A stretch of DNA of 64,000 nt from Pantanalinema sp. GBBB05. GTDB taxonomy: Bacteria; Cyanobacteriota; Cyanobacteriia; Leptolyngbyales; Leptolyngbyaceae. Under the pieces are notes generated by a model that was given only the letters and a program-made list of their open reading frames with translations, searched no databases and had not been told where the DNA came from. The position numbers and the translations under genes were made by a program. The DNA is taken from the NCBI GenBank assembly GCA_016743235.1, contig VRZD01000013.1:94065-158064 (forward strand). The letters are read 5' to 3'. Below are positions 17,851-28,429 of the stretch, one piece after another. Each line of letters opens with the position of its first letter. The first letter of the stretch is position 1.

Positions 17851-19638
17851 CTAGGACGATCGCAAGCCAGACTGAATATTCCAGAGATGCGCATAAATGC
17901 CATTGGTCGCAAGTAAGTCTTCGTGTTTGCCTTGTTCTACCAATTTGCCGTGATCCATCACATAAATCCGATCGCTGTAGCGGATCGTAGACAAGCGATG
18001 AGCGATCGCGATCGTTGTCCGGTTTTGAGTAATGTGTTCCAACGATCGTTGGATTGCCGCTTCAGTTTCATTATCAACGGCTGATGTTGCCTCATCCAAA
18101 ATCAGGATCGGTGGATCTTTCAATAATGCCCGCGCGATCGCCAGGCGCTGCCGCTGCCCACCAGATAGCTTTTGTCCCCGTTCCCCCACAATGGTGTCGT
18201 AGCCCTGAGGTAACCGCTGAATAAACTCATGCGCTTCTGCCAATTTAGCCGCATGGGTAATTTCCTCACGGGAGGCACCAAAACTGCCATAGGCAATATT
18301 TTCAGCCACGGTTCCGTGGAATAAAAAGACATCTTGACTCACCCAACCGATCGACCGTCGCAGGTCACGCAGATTCAGATCACGAACTTCTTTGCCATCG
18401 ATCGTGATGCGACCCTGTTGGACTTCATAAAACCGTAGTAACAACTTAACGAGCGTACTTTTGCCAGAACCAGTTGAACCAACGATAGCGATCGTTTGCC
18501 CAGCAGGAATAGTCAGAGACAAGTTTTCGACAACTGGCGGCTGATGATTGTAGGCAAAGGTGATCTGCTCAATCCGGACTTCGCCGCGGACGGTAGTTGT
18601 GGGTAAAGGAGTCGTTCCCGTGCGAATGGCGATCGGGGTATCCAGCAGATTCATCACTCGGTTCGTCGAAGCCATTGCTCGCTGATATTGGTCGAGGGTT
18701 TGACCCAAATTAGTTAAGGGCCAGAGTAAGCGTTGGGTAATGAATACCAACACACTGTAAGTGCCAACGGCTAACTGCCCTTGAGCTGCCGCAATGCCGC
18801 CAAAAAATAGTGTGGCGGTAAATCCCAATAAAATCACCATCCGGATTAACGGAATAAAAGCAGCACTCAGGGCGATCGCCCGGCGATTACTGCGACGATA
18901 CGCTTCACTTTCGCTGCCAACGCGATCGAGTTCGTATTGTTCCGCCGTAAAGCTTTTAATCGTTGCCATGCCAGACAGATTATTGGCTAACCGACTATTC
19001 ACTAGTCCGGCTTGCTCGCGCACATCGGCATAGCGGGGAGCTAACCGACGCTGAAACGCAAAGGATCCCCAGAGAATGAAGGGCATTGGTAACATAGCCA
19101 TCCATGCCACACCGGGAGCCAGAATGAAGAATGCTGCCCCAACGACAATTACCGTGGTGGAAACTTGCAGAACTTCGTTAGCCCCATGATCCAGAAACCG
19201 CTCTAGTTGGTTAATGTCGTCATTCAAGACCGACAGCAAGGCGCCAGTACTACGTTCTTCAAAAAACGACATTTCTAACTCTTGCAAATGCTGATAAGCA
19301 TCAATTCGGAGTTCATGCTGGATCGTTTGGGCTAGGTTGCGCCAGAGGCGATCGTAGGCATATTGAAATACTGACTCTAAACCCCAAATGATCAGCGTCA
19401 GTCCCGACAAAATCAACAATTGCGTCTGGATATCTGCTACACCCCAGGAGGCAATTAGCGAATTCTGTCGCTCCACAACGACATCCACAGCCATACCAAT
19501 TAGGACAGGGGGAGCCAGGTCAAATAATTTGTTGAGAATGGAACAAGCGATCGCTGCCCAAACCTGTTGGCGATGGGCATGACTGTAGCGCATTAATCGC
19601 TGGAGCGGATGGGAGGTAGAAGCAGAATGAGAAGCCAT
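17851..19638 (-). CDS. ABC exporter, fused permease and ATPase
   Basis: 595 residues: a six-helix type I exporter membrane domain (about 20-320) followed by an ATPase domain. Walker A is [16 protein letters not shown], the signature [16 protein letters not shown], Walker [13 protein letters not shown] and the H-loop IAHRLSTI. As a half transporter it must dimerise. It resembles MsbA/LmrA-like lipid, peptide or drug exporters; the substrate cannot be read. A MarR-type regulator gene lies 45 bases upstream on the same strand, suggesting induction by an exported compound. Confidence 0.92.
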   Translation of the reverse strand: MASHSASTSHPLQRLMRYSHAHRQQVWAAIACSILNKLFDLAPPVLIGMAVDVVVERQNSLIASWGVADIQTQLLILSGLTLIIWGLESVFQYAYDRLWRNLAQTIQHELRIDAYQHLQELEMSFFEERSTGALLSVLNDDINQLERFLDHGANEVLQVSTTVIVVGAAFFILAPGVAWMAMLPMPFILWGSFAFQRRLAPRYADVREQAGLVNSRLANNLSGMATIKSFTAEQYELDRVGSESEAYRRSNRRAIALSAAFIPLIRMVILLGFTATLFFGGIAAAQGQLAVGTYSVLVFITQRLLWPLTNLGQTLDQYQRAMASTNRVMNLLDTPIAIRTGTTPLPTTTVRGEVRIEQITFAYNHQPPVVENLSLTIPAGQTIAIVGSTGSGKSTLVKLLLRFYEVQQGRITIDGKEVRDLNLRDLRRSIGWVSQDVFLFHGTVAENIAYGSFGASREEITHAAKLAEAHEFIQRLPQGYDTIVGERGQKLSGGQRQRLAIARALLKDPPILILDEATSAVDNETEAAIQRSLEHITQNRTTIAIAHRLSTIRYSDRIYVMDHGKLVEQGKHEDLLATNGIYAHLWNIQSGLRSS

Positions 19639-19683
19639 GAATCAACCTTGGTTGCCAAGAATGCCGATCGATTCTGGCAGATT

Positions 19684-20202
19684 TCAATGACTGCTAACTT
19701 CCTCCATTGGGGTACTTAAGGATGCCTGAAACACCTGCCGAAGCTGTTGCAAAGAGGTTTGAATCTGTTCCAGTTGCTCGGCAGAAAGGTGCTGAAAGCG
19801 TTGCTTTAAACAATTGATATGGGTCGGAAAGATTTGCTCAAATACGCGTTGTCCTTCTGTGGTCAACACAATGATGAAACAACGTCGATTGTCTGGGGGA
19901 ACTTCGCGGCGGACTAATCCTTTTTTTTCCAAGCGATCGACAATGCCGGTTAAGGTGCCTTTCGTCACCAAAGTTTTTTCAGCTAACTGTCCCATCATCA
20001 TGCCGGGAGTATTCCCCAGAGTACAGATGACATCATATTGTGGCACCGTTAATCCTAACTGGCGAATATAGTTCTCATCAAAGCTAGAAAAAGCTTGATA
20101 GGCACGGGCTAATTCCCGCAACACGCTGAGGAATGGTTCTCTAGCCGCTTGTTGAGAAGGAGTCAGGAGTGGAGTTGGGTCGGTCGAACTAGTTTGTTGC
20201 AC
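19684..20202 (-). CDS. MarR-family transcriptional regulator
   Basis: 172 residues with the MarR winged helix-turn-helix. Dimer helices flank LTVPQYDVICTLGNTPGMMMGQLAEKTLVT, the recognition helix is KGTLTGIVDRLEKKGLV, and the wing contains DNRRCFIIVLTTEG. It is transcribed immediately before the ABC exporter, the usual arrangement for a repressor that controls its own operon and is released by a small ligand. No operator palindrome was convincingly seen in front of it. Start is the ATG at 20202. Confidence 0.9.
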   Translation of the reverse strand: MQQTSSTDPTPLLTPSQQAAREPFLSVLRELARAYQAFSSFDENYIRQLGLTVPQYDVICTLGNTPGMMMGQLAEKTLVTKGTLTGIVDRLEKKGLVRREVPPDNRRCFIIVLTTEGQRVFEQIFPTHINCLKQRFQHLSAEQLEQIQTSLQQLRQVFQASLSTPMEEVSSH

Positions 20203-20387
20203 AACGAATCGATTACCAATGGTTCAAAGTATCACACAGATAGTCCTAACACAAACAAAAGCAGTTTGCCTGCCGATCGCCATAGATGCAGTGAACGCTA
20301 TCATTCAGGGCGATCGCGATCGAATCTGGCAATGGCTTCTTCTTCAGACAACCAGTTAGACAGTGAGGGTGAGCTTCTGATTGCCAA

Positions 20388-20618
20388 GTGGGTAGATTGA
20401 CCGAAGGCTGGGTCGAGTACCGTCGGCAATGGCAAGCCGAAATGGCAGACTTTCGGTCTGGACTATCTGCGTTCCGTACCGAAATGCAACAAAGCATGAC
20501 AGAGTTTCGGGCAGATATGGCAGACCTGCAAGCCACCACCCAACGACAGGCAGAAACTGTCGATCGCTTAGTCTGCATTGTTGAAACCTTAATTGAGCGG
20601 CAAGACCTTGATGTTTAG
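20388..20618 (+). CDS. Small coiled-coil protein (possible frameshifted longer gene)
   Basis: 76 codons from a GTG, 18 bases after an in-frame TGA. The product is nearly all helix-forming heptads (AEMADFRSGLSAFRTEMQQS, then ATTQRQAETVDRLVCIVETL), a pattern frequent in short cyanobacterial coiled-coil proteins. No good ribosome binding site precedes the GTG. In the frame one base over, an ORF ends at 20400 with MASSSDNQLDSEGELLIAKW, and its end joins smoothly in character to this coiled coil, so an ancestral gene may have been broken by a frameshift. Function unknown; existence moderately supported. Confidence 0.5.
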   Translation: MGRLTEGWVEYRRQWQAEMADFRSGLSAFRTEMQQSMTEFRADMADLQATTQRQAETVDRLVCIVETLIERQDLDV

Positions 20619-20701
20619 GACTACAGTTGGGGATGAGGATGAATCGCGATCGCTCACCATTCATGCTCATCTCCTGGTCTAACCACATCCTAGGAAAGCT
20701 A

Positions 20702-22348
20702 CTACATCGCGCAACTCAAGTCTCCGGCTCGTTGAGTAAACCGGAGATTTTCCTGGTAGTCTACTGGGCAGTCAATCACGGCAGGCACATCTTGTTCCAG
20801 AGCATCTTTCAGGATGGGAACGAGATCCAGACACGATTCAACCCGATAGCCTTTCAACCCCATACTTTCAGCCAGTTTGACAAAATCTGGATTGCCAAAT
20901 TTGATGAAGGCTGATTCCCCAAAATGGTTGTGCTGTTTCCATTCAATTAAGCCATAGCCCCCATCATTGAAAATTAGGGTAACAAATGGGGTTCCAACCC
21001 GTAGAGCAGTTTCTAGTTCCTGACAGTTCATCATGAAGCCGCCATCTCCGGTCACAGCAACGACTTTGCGATCGGGATATACCAATTTCGCAGCGATCGC
21101 GCCTGGAATGGCAATTCCCATGGCAGCAAAGCCATTCGAAATAATGCAAGTATTGGGACGCTCACAGTGATAATGTCGTGCCATCCACATCTTATGGGCA
21201 CCAACATCGGAAATGGCGATGTCATCCGGTCCCAGAACTTGCCGCAAATCATAAACAATTTTCTGCGGCTTGACTGGGAACGCCTCATCGCTGGCGTAGT
21301 AACTGTAGTCGGTGCGGATGTCTGGGCGCAACTCTAGAGCATAAGGATCCGGTTTACCAGTGCGATCGGCACGATAGAGAATTTCTTTCAGTGAATCGCC
21401 AATATCACCAATCACCTCTACTGCCGGGATATAGCTGCTATCCACTTCAGCGGGTGTCATACCAATGTGAACGATGGGGATATTCGCTTCGGGATTCCAT
21501 TTCTTGGGCGAATACTCTACCAGGTCATAGCCGATCGCGATCACTAGATCCGCCCGATCGAACCCACAACTGATGTAATCCCGTTGCTGCAATCCAACTG
21601 CCCATAATGCCAGAGGATGGGTATAGCGAATCACCCCTTTACCCATGAAGGTATTGGCTACGGGAATATTTAAGCGAGTCGCAAATTCAGTTAGCATGTC
21701 GCTAGCATGGGCACGAATGGCACCATTGCCGACCAGAATCAGCGGATTGTTTGCCTTAGAAATAACTTCTGCAGCTTTTTCAATGCTATGGAAAGAGGCG
21801 TAAGTTTTTTCGATCGTGGCTTTGGTTAATGGCTTACCTGGAGCGGGCATCGCCGCAATGTTTTCCGGAAGATCGATGTGGACTGCACCGGGTTTTTCCG
21901 ATTGCGCAATCTTAAAGGCTTTACGAACAATTTCGGGGGTGTTCGTGGGGCGAACAATTTGCGCATTCCACTTTGTGACTGGGGCAAACATTGCCACCAA
22001 ATCGAGATATTGATGAGATTCAATATGCATCCGATCGGTGCCTACCTGTCCAGTAATGGCTACCAAGGGAGCACGATCGAGATTGGCATCTGCTACGCCA
22101 GTCATTAAGTTGGTTGCCCCTGGCCCTAATGTGGATAGACAAACTCCGGCTTGCCCCGTTAATCGCCCATAGACATCAGCCATAAACGCCGCCCCTTGTT
22201 CATGGCGAGTGGTGATGAATTGAATAGAGGAGTGCTTCAGTGCCTCCAGCATGTGTAGATTTTCTTCACCGGGCAATCCGAAAACGTAGCGAACTCCTTC
22301 GTTTTCTAAGCACCGAACGAGTAGTTCAGCCGCATTCATGTCTCCCAT
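20702..22348 (-). CDS. Thiamine-diphosphate enzyme, acetolactate synthase large-subunit type
   Basis: 548 residues with the three ThDP-enzyme domains. The N-terminal domain has the cofactor-activating Glu50 in TTRHEQGAAFMADVYGRLTG. The middle domain spans about 190-320. The C-terminal ThDP motif starts VTGDGGFMMNCQELETALR and ends near NDGGYGLIEW. Size fits the catabolic AlsS/IlvB-like group found in cyanobacteria next to the larger IlvG form. Two pyruvate to 2-acetolactate is the likely reaction. No small regulatory subunit gene is adjacent, which favours a stand-alone enzyme. Related decarboxylases cannot be excluded. Confidence 0.82.
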   Translation of the reverse strand: MGDMNAAELLVRCLENEGVRYVFGLPGEENLHMLEALKHSSIQFITTRHEQGAAFMADVYGRLTGQAGVCLSTLGPGATNLMTGVADANLDRAPLVAITGQVGTDRMHIESHQYLDLVAMFAPVTKWNAQIVRPTNTPEIVRKAFKIAQSEKPGAVHIDLPENIAAMPAPGKPLTKATIEKTYASFHSIEKAAEVISKANNPLILVGNGAIRAHASDMLTEFATRLNIPVANTFMGKGVIRYTHPLALWAVGLQQRDYISCGFDRADLVIAIGYDLVEYSPKKWNPEANIPIVHIGMTPAEVDSSYIPAVEVIGDIGDSLKEILYRADRTGKPDPYALELRPDIRTDYSYYASDEAFPVKPQKIVYDLRQVLGPDDIAISDVGAHKMWMARHYHCERPNTCIISNGFAAMGIAIPGAIAAKLVYPDRKVVAVTGDGGFMMNCQELETALRVGTPFVTLIFNDGGYGLIEWKQHNHFGESAFIKFGNPDFVKLAESMGLKGYRVESCLDLVPILKDALEQDVPAVIDCPVDYQENLRFTQRAGDLSCAM

Positions 22349-22766
22349 AAAACTCTCCCGTCTGATTCTCAGACTATATGAATTAATTGTTCCCCGTTTG
22401 TAGCGTGTTGTGTGTGATCTTTAAGTTTGTGACTAACGAAATTTGCACTCTTAAACCTTGAGTTAGGTTCAGCAATCAGTGTCATAGCGGACTTGATAGC
22501 CAATGAATTATCCCTAGGATGGGATTGCGATATGTAACAGGCTCAAACGCTGAAGCGGATGTAAAAGTGATCCCCAGCTTTGCCATGCTGGCGCAAATTC
22601 ACAGGATCGGTCAGAGAATTTTTCATTTTTGCAAGATTCTGTTAAATTACTTCAAACTTTTTAGTTGCCAGCTGAAGAAGCAGGCTTGATTTGAGAGTAA
22701 TTTTTAGATGGAGATGCACACTCTACAGAGAAGTTAACGGCTCAAAGTGGCGTCAAGCCGCAATTG
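22349..22766. other. Intergenic region without recognised gene
   Basis: 418 bases between two minus-strand genes (mnmE ends at 22767, the acetolactate-synthase-like gene starts at 22348). It must contain the promoter of the latter. No ORF, RNA gene or good terminator hairpin was seen. Confidence 0.5.
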
Positions 22767-24143
22767 CTACTTGCCAATACAAAACTGACTGAACACCCGA
22801 TCGAGAACGGATTCGGTCACATCTTCACCCAAGATTTCTCCGAGGGCATAAATGGCACTCCGTAGATCGATCGTCCAGAAATCGAGGGGCAGTTGTTGGG
22901 CGATCGTGGTTTGTACCCGCTCTAAGGCTAACTTGGCAGTGGTGAGGGCAGCCGCTTGGCGTTGGTTAATCGCAATATCGAGGTTGGCAGCTTGGAGGGT
23001 ACCAGTCTGTACGGTGTCTAGAATGGCTTGTTCCAGCGCTTCGATGCCCTGCCCTAAGGCAGCAGCCGTTGGTACAACCGCTCTTGTTGGGGGTAACGCC
23101 AAAGGCTCGCTACTCGTTGTCAAGTCAATTTTATTGAGAACTAAGATTAAGAGACGATCGTGTACCTGCTCATAGATCTCCTGATCGGCAGGTGTCCATC
23201 CACTGGTGGCATCGATCGTGAATAGAACTAAATCGGCTGATTGCGCGGCGGCTCGCGATCGCTCAACGCCAATTTTTTCTACCCGATCCTCGGTAGCTCG
23301 AATCCCAGCCGTATCTAACACCTGAATGGGAATGCCACCCACCACCAGTTGAGATTCCACCACATCCCGTGTGGTTCCAGGTAGATCGGTGACGATCGCC
23401 CGGTCACTGCGGCTCCAAGCATTGAGCAAACTTGACTTGCCGACATTCGGACGCCCCACGATCGCTACTTTTAGTCCAGTCCTCAACAATTCCCCACGAT
23501 CGGCGGTGGCTAAAACTTGAGTCATTTGGGTCAAGATTTGCTCCAGCTGAGTTTGAATCTCAGTCTGGTTTAACGGTGGTAAATCTTCCTCAAAGTCAAT
23601 CCGAGCTTCGATTTCTGCCAGCATATCAATGCACTCTTGCCGCAGTTGCCGAATGGGATGGGCAAGTTTACCTTGCAGCCCGGCAAGAGCCGTTTGAGCG
23701 GCTTGGGGCGATCGGGAACCCACTAAATCAGTAATACTTTCTGCCTGAGTTAAATCCAATCGCCCATTCAGAAATGCCCTCAGGGTGAATTCCCCTGGTT
23801 GTGCCAGCCGTGCCCCTTGTTCCAGACACAACTGTAAGACTTGCTGCACTACCATAATGCCGCCATGACAATGAAACTCCACTACATCCTCACGGGTATA
23901 GGAACGGGGAGCCAGCATGATTAATAACAACGCTTCGTCGATCGTCGCTTTGGTTAATGGATGACGAACAAATCCATACAAAATGCGGTGGCTCTCCCAC
24001 GCTTGTTGACCCGGAGCATGAAAGAGTTGCTGGGCGATCGCCAAAGCGGCTGCACCGGACAGCCGGACAATACCGACGCTACCTTGCTGAGGCACAATAG
24101 CCGTAGCAATTGCCGCGATCGTGGTTCCTTGAGTCATTGCCAA
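22767..24143 (-). CDS. mnmE: tRNA uridine-5-carboxymethylaminomethyl modification GTPase
   Basis: 458 residues. With MnmG it modifies U34 of certain tRNAs. The N-terminal formyl-folate-binding domain starts [18 protein letters not shown]. The embedded GTPase has G1 [14 protein letters not shown]2 GTTRDVVE, G3 DTAG and G4 NKID. The C-terminal catalytic Cys is in the canonical FCIGK end. Its start overlaps the end of the preceding acetyltransferase gene by 10 bases (24134-24143), so translation is probably coupled. The partner mnmG is not in the window. Confidence 0.97.
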   Translation of the reverse strand: MAMTQGTTIAAIATAIVPQQGSVGIVRLSGAAALAIAQQLFHAPGQQAWESHRILYGFVRHPLTKATIDEALLLIMLAPRSYTREDVVEFHCHGGIMVVQQVLQLCLEQGARLAQPGEFTLRAFLNGRLDLTQAESITDLVGSRSPQAAQTALAGLQGKLAHPIRQLRQECIDMLAEIEARIDFEEDLPPLNQTEIQTQLEQILTQMTQVLATADRGELLRTGLKVAIVGRPNVGKSSLLNAWSRSDRAIVTDLPGTTRDVVESQLVVGGIPIQVLDTAGIRATEDRVEKIGVERSRAAAQSADLVLFTIDATSGWTPADQEIYEQVHDRLLILVLNKIDLTTSSEPLALPPTRAVVPTAAALGQGIEALEQAILDTVQTGTLQAANLDIAINQRQAAALTTAKLALERVQTTIAQQLPLDFWTIDLRSAIYALGEILGEDVTESVLDRVFSQFCIGK

Positions 24144-24697
24144 TGGGGATTGATCAAACTAGTGAGAATATGATCTTCCCATTTGTGGTTAATTAATAGG
24201 TAATCTCTGGCATAGCCTTCGACCACAAATCCTAGGCGTCTTAATACTTTGCCACTCCGTTCATTTCGAGGCATATAATTTGCCATAATTCGATGCAAAT
24301 TAAATTGATCAAACATATAGCCGATTGCCGTTCTTAGCGCTTCGGTCATATAGCCTTTTCCCTGCTCGGATGCGGCTAAACTGTAGCCCAATAAACTTGT
24401 ATAAGCAACGCCAAACTGCATTTGGGTGAAATTAATTTTGCCAATGACCCGATCGGGATGAGTTTGGGTTGATAAACATAGTTTGACAGACTGTTGATAA
24501 TTAAATTCAATGACAGACTTCTCTCCCTGTTCCCGCCAAAATTCTAGTGTGTAAAATTCCTCTGCTCTGGCGGGTTCAAAGGGTTCAAGAAATTCACTAT
24601 TCTCCATATAAAAGTTCAAAATCGCGGTTGCCTCTCTTTGAGTGGCTAGTTTTAACACTAGGCGGTCGGTGGTCAAGTGAGGTAGATTAAAAATCAC
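24134..24697 (-). CDS. GNAT-family N-acetyltransferase (RimJ/RimL-like)
   Basis: 187 residues beginning at a [23 protein letters not shown] being the usual start of this subgroup. The acetyl-CoA loop is in [22 protein letters not shown] (Q/RxxGxG/A pattern) and a second conserved block is [23 protein letters not shown]. It likely acetylates a protein N-terminus or a small amine; the substrate cannot be read. The gene begins 2 bases after the selO stop and overlaps mnmE by 10 bases, making a tight three-gene unit. Confidence 0.9.
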   Translation of the reverse strand: MIFNLPHLTTDRLVLKLATQREATAILNFYMENSEFLEPFEPARAEEFYTLEFWREQGEKSVIEFNYQQSVKLCLSTQTHPDRVIGKINFTQMQFGVAYTSLLGYSLAASEQGKGYMTEALRTAIGYMFDQFNLHRIMANYMPRNERSGKVLRRLGFVVEGYARDYLLINHKWEDHILTSLINPHWQ

Positions 24698-24699
24698 AA

Positions 24700-26205
24700 T
24701 TAGGCTCGAATCTGTTCCAATAATTGGTTAAATTGGCTCCAATCATCCTGTTGCGTAATTGGTTCCCAAGCGGCTTCAATTGCAGGACGTAATAATGCAG
24801 TCGATGAATTATAGGCTGATAGACGATCGGGCATTTGTTCAAGCTCTGAAGCAGGTAAATTCAGTAATTGATTGAAATAAGTAATTTTCCAGGTGTTCCA
24901 CAGATTTGCTAGCTGATCATCCATATCTTGCACCTCTAGAAGAATGGCATTGACATCTTCTTGCCAGGCCACAGAAAACTGCTGGGTCAGCTGGCGGAAA
25001 AAGTCGTGATAATCAATCTGGGATACGTGCAAGAATTGCAACGTTGATTTGAGTAGCGCTTCAGCGTCCGGCAGGGGAAGTTGATCAAATCCCAACTTGG
25101 ATAACATCTGTTGGCGATAGGCGCGATCGTAGCATTCTTCAAACTTAGCGAGGGCTGCTTCTAAATCTGAAAAGGCAATCACGCGGCTCATCGGCGCCTG
25201 AAGCATTTCTAAATTCCAGCGGCAAATAGCGGGCTGATTGCCGTAACTGTAGCGACCAGAGTAATCGAAATAAGCGGCAGTAAACCGAGGGTCAAGAGTT
25301 GGAATAAAGGCATAGGGACCGTAGTCGAAACTTTCTCCAGTCATCGACATATTGTCAGTATTCAACACCCCATGACAGAACCCCGCTGCCATCCATTGCG
25401 CCACTAATGTTGCTACGCGTTCGACTAATTCGGCATAAAACAACGCATACCGATCGGGTTGCGGCTGCAACTGGGGATAGTAGTGTTCGATCACATGATC
25501 GAGCAAAATTGCGATCAAATCTTTGCGATCGAGGCGATGTAACCGCTCAAACGTGCCAAACCGAATATGCGATCGACTAAAGCGTACCATCACCGACGAT
25601 CGGGTAGGCGATGGCTCATCGCCCCGCCATAAGGATTCTCCAGTTTCAATCAGGCTGAGACAGCGCGAAGTTCGAACTTTGACCCGATGTAATGCTTCAG
25701 CCGCTAACACCTCCCGCACTCCCCCTTTCAGGGTCAGCCGACCATCTCCGCCTCGGGAGTAGGGAGTTCTACCTGATCCTTTAGTTCCAAAGTCATACAG
25801 TTCACCATCGGTGCCCCGCACCTGCCCATAGAGAAACCCGCGCCCATCTCCCAAAAATGCATTGTATTCCCCAAATTGATAGCCGTGATAGCGCAGTGCC
25901 AAAAGGGGGCGAGGCGGATTGTCAAACTGACCAAAGGCGGCAATAAAATCTTGATCTTGAACGGTTTTTGGGTCTAGTCCTAACAGGGACAGCAGATCAT
26001 CATTGCGAAATCGCAGGATATGAGTGGGGAACTGAGCCGCTGACACGACATCATAGTAGTCATCACCAAGTTGCTCTAATGCGGGTTCGTAGGGCAGGGT
26101 CAGTAGGGGATTAGCAGTCATGAAGGCTGAGGTTGTTTGGCACACAATCTTCATCGTACACAATGCGCTTGGCGGGGTGCGGTAATCCCTGACTTGATCG
26201 CTCAA
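24700..26205 (-). CDS. selO: Protein adenylyltransferase SelO (YdiU family)
   Basis: 501 codons. The pseudokinase-fold family transfers AMP to Ser/Thr/Tyr of proteins and is tied to redox stress. Recognisable blocks are [19 protein letters not shown], the flipped nucleotide-binding region [23 protein letters not shown]-like [18 protein letters not shown], and the metal/catalytic [20 protein letters not shown]. The true start may be Met29 (MTANPLL), giving 473 residues, because the first 28 residues look unlike the family. It is the first gene of the selO-GNAT-mnmE unit and is divergent from pyrF. Confidence 0.93.
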   Translation of the reverse strand: MSDQVRDYRTPPSALCTMKIVCQTTSAFMTANPLLTLPYEPALEQLGDDYYDVVSAAQFPTHILRFRNDDLLSLLGLDPKTVQDQDFIAAFGQFDNPPRPLLALRYHGYQFGEYNAFLGDGRGFLYGQVRGTDGELYDFGTKGSGRTPYSRGGDGRLTLKGGVREVLAAEALHRVKVRTSRCLSLIETGESLWRGDEPSPTRSSVMVRFSRSHIRFGTFERLHRLDRKDLIAILLDHVIEHYYPQLQPQPDRYALFYAELVERVATLVAQWMAAGFCHGVLNTDNMSMTGESFDYGPYAFIPTLDPRFTAAYFDYSGRYSYGNQPAICRWNLEMLQAPMSRVIAFSDLEAALAKFEECYDRAYRQQMLSKLGFDQLPLPDAEALLKSTLQFLHVSQIDYHDFFRQLTQQFSVAWQEDVNAILLEVQDMDDQLANLWNTWKITYFNQLLNLPASELEQMPDRLSAYNSSTALLRPAIEAAWEPITQQDDWSQFNQLLEQIRA

Positions 26206-26258
26206 GCTTCCGGCTCCAGAGGTAGACTGAGGATGCCAAATTAGTCGGAGTGCTCGGC

Positions 26259-26978
26259 GTGTCTGTTGCCAATCGGATTATTGTGCCCCTTGACGTTGCT
26301 ACCGAAGATCAAGCGATCGCATTGATCGATCGCTTACCGCAAGTTAGCTTTTGGAAAGTTGGGTTGGAGTTATTTGTCAGTAGTGGTTCTGGAATCTTGA
26401 CGGAACTGAAGGCACGACAAAAACAGATTTTTTTAGATCTAAAATTTCACGATATTCCCAATACAGTCGCTGGAGCCTGCCGGGCAGCTGGACGGTATGG
26501 GGTGGATTTATTGACTGTGCATGCCACGGCAGGTCGGGACGCTTTAGCGGCGGCTCAGGCAGCCGCGATCGCTGGAGCGGCTGAAATGGGGCATCCAGCT
26601 CCCCAGTTGCTAGCCATTACCGTGTTAACCAGCTTGAATGCGCGATCGCTGGCGTTCGACCTGAAAATTCCTCTGGAACTACCAGAATATGCTCTCCACA
26701 TGGCTTTGCTAGCGCAGGAAAGCGGGCTGGCTGGAGCCGTTTGTTCGCCCCAAGAAGTCGCCCAGTTGCGGCAGACCTTAGGCGATCGCTTCTTATTTGT
26801 TTGTCCAGGAGTTCGTCCCAGTTGGTCGGAAGCAGGCGATCAACGCCGGACTCTGACCCCAGCGGCAGCCTGTCAAGCTGGGGCAAATTATCTGGTAATT
26901 GGTCGCCCCATTACGGCGGCGGCTGACCCAGTTGCCGCTTTTGCCCGGATTTGCGAAGAGTTGGCAACCGTGGTATGA
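26259..26978 (+). CDS. pyrF: Orotidine 5'-phosphate decarboxylase
   Basis: Last step of de novo UMP synthesis. About 239 residues forming one TIM barrel: substrate Lys/Asp motif [23 protein letters not shown] at the N-terminus, and the phosphate-binding end PGVRPSW and VIGRPITAA. An upstream in-frame GTG at 26250 would add three residues; I prefer the GTG at 26259 because a GGAG sits 8 bases before it. The next gene starts within the stop codon (ATGA), so the two are translationally coupled. Confidence 0.95.
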   Translation: MSVANRIIVPLDVATEDQAIALIDRLPQVSFWKVGLELFVSSGSGILTELKARQKQIFLDLKFHDIPNTVAGACRAAGRYGVDLLTVHATAGRDALAAAQAAAIAGAAEMGHPAPQLLAITVLTSLNARSLAFDLKIPLELPEYALHMALLAQESGLAGAVCSPQEVAQLRQTLGDRFLFVCPGVRPSWSEAGDQRRTLTPAAACQAGANYLVIGRPITAAADPVAAFARICEELATVV

Positions 26979-27610
26979 CCATTCCACCGCTCAAGTTTAG
27001 CTGTTACCAATCCTGTATTTTATTAGCCAGCGGTGTCCCGTTCCTTTCTTGTCTAGTCACCTCCCCAAGTGCTTTATCAGCTCATCTTCCCATCCTCCCT
27101 GCTGCCCCCAGTGTCCTCAGCCGCTCCCGCCCGGTTCCCCCACCCAAGCGCTATACCTGCCCGATCACCCTAGAACCACTAGCAACAACGATGTTGCGTG
27201 ATCTGCCCAGTTATATGAATCGGTTGCAGCGGCGGCTGCCCCGGCGCAAACAGCAGCCGGACGAAAACCTGTATACGATCGCGGCTAGTCTCCCCGAGTT
27301 TGAAGAATTACCCATTGGCTCTAGTGAGTATGCCAGTCCCAAGGACACCAATCTTCGCCAGATTTTCTTCACTACCCTGGAACGCCAATATACCGAGCAG
27401 GGCACCAGACAATGGCAGAGTTTTCACTGGCTATTCCTATCCCCTGATGAAACTGGTTGGCAATTAGCACTATTATTTTCTCGGCAAGGCGATTATCCCC
27501 GTAACGAGCAACCACTGACTCCCCCGCGAGATGCAAGCCAGAGTATCACAGCCTTAGCAATTCGTGCCTGGTTACGGGACTGTCAAGCCGGTGCAATTAG
27601 ACCATTCTAG
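26975..27610 (+). CDS. Conserved cyanobacterial protein coupled to pyrF
   Basis: About 211 residues from the ATG at 26975, which overlaps the pyrF stop as ATGA. A hydrophobic N-terminal segment ([21 protein letters not shown]) looks like a signal peptide or anchor. It is followed by a Pro-rich stretch and a globular part with aromatic blocks ([24 protein letters not shown]). No catalytic motif is recognisable. The protein probably faces the periplasm, so the link with a cytosolic pyrimidine enzyme is more likely co-expression than shared biochemistry. Confidence 0.75.
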   Translation: MTIPPLKFSCYQSCILLASGVPFLSCLVTSPSALSAHLPILPAAPSVLSRSRPVPPPKRYTCPITLEPLATTMLRDLPSYMNRLQRRLPRRKQQPDENLYTIAASLPEFEELPIGSSEYASPKDTNLRQIFFTTLERQYTEQGTRQWQSFHWLFLSPDETGWQLALLFSRQGDYPRNEQPLTPPRDASQSITALAIRAWLRDCQAGAIRPF

Positions 27611-28027
27611 GGACAGACGTTAATCTCTGAAGAAAATGAGATGATAGAAATGGGGAGTTTTAACCAATCTCAGCAATGAGCAGAAAGGCAAGATTGTTAC
27701 GATACATCGGGTTGCTTCCACAACCTAGAATGTCTCGAGGCTTTCAGCCTTTCCACTGATTACAGGCTATTGGCAATCGATTTGTGAGTAGGAGTTGAGC
27801 GATTCTACGGTCGTGATATTGACTCTAATTGTTTAAATTAACGTTAGAAGTCGCCAGGGTGATTAAATTGTGTGTGTTTAATCAAACTTTAGTTAAAAAG
27901 TTGGTTTTTGCTATTAAAAAATCGCACACAAATATGACTGAAATGATTCACGATGGGTCGCTACACCTCTCTTCCCCATACTTGCAACTTCGAGTTATCC
28001 TAACTAGTTATCCAGTGAGCTGATTAA
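27611..28027. other. Intergenic region without recognised gene
   Basis: 417 bases, AT-rich towards the right. An open frame at 27829-28023 lacks coding character and a ribosome binding site, so I do not call it. No RNA gene was recognised. Confidence 0.5.
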
Positions 28028-28429
28028 ATGCCTCCCCTTTCTGATGCTGGGTTGAAAACTTCTTTACCTGCTACAGACTCAGCTATGTCTTATGCCGACG
28101 ACATTGTGGGTGCAGCGATTTTTGATCTGAATGGGCTGCCCAAGGAATACTATACAACTGCGGATAGCAGCAACATGAGTTGGGTCCAAACGATCTTTCA
28201 AGCCTTAGGGTTGCGATCGCTGCTGATGTCATCTCTCCAACTCGAAGGCTTTCGTCATGCCACTATTTATGGGACGGAGTATTGTGCTGTCGTCGTCAAA
28301 CAACGGGCTTATTACACGGCTTTACTGCTGAAACAACGGGATGATGCTATTCCTGATGCCATGATTCAATGGGTACAAACGTTTCAATTGAGTGAACTTC
28401 GAGCGAATCCTCGCTTTAAAGTTGCCTAA
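28028..28429 (+). CDS. Roadblock/LC7-like small protein
   Basis: 133 residues. The core (DIVGAAIFDLNGLPKEYYTT, then a helix WVQTIFQALGLRSLLMSSL and strands around FRHATIYGTEYCAVVVKQ) has the order of a Roadblock/LC7 domain, a fold that often binds or regulates small GTPases. The assignment is by pattern and remains tentative. Its stop overlaps by 4 bases with the stop of the GTPase gene on the other strand. That neighbour makes a functional link worth testing, though they are convergent and not in one operon. Confidence 0.7.
   Translation: MPPLSDAGLKTSLPATDSAMSYADDIVGAAIFDLNGLPKEYYTTADSSNMSWVQTIFQALGLRSLLMSSLQLEGFRHATIYGTEYCAVVVKQRAYYTALLLKQRDDAIPDAMIQWVQTFQLSELRANPRFKVA

Noticed and set aside
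27829..28023. 65-codon ORF
   Set aside because: No ribosome binding site, no coding-like composition and no recognisable pattern; the gene at 28028 follows it directly.
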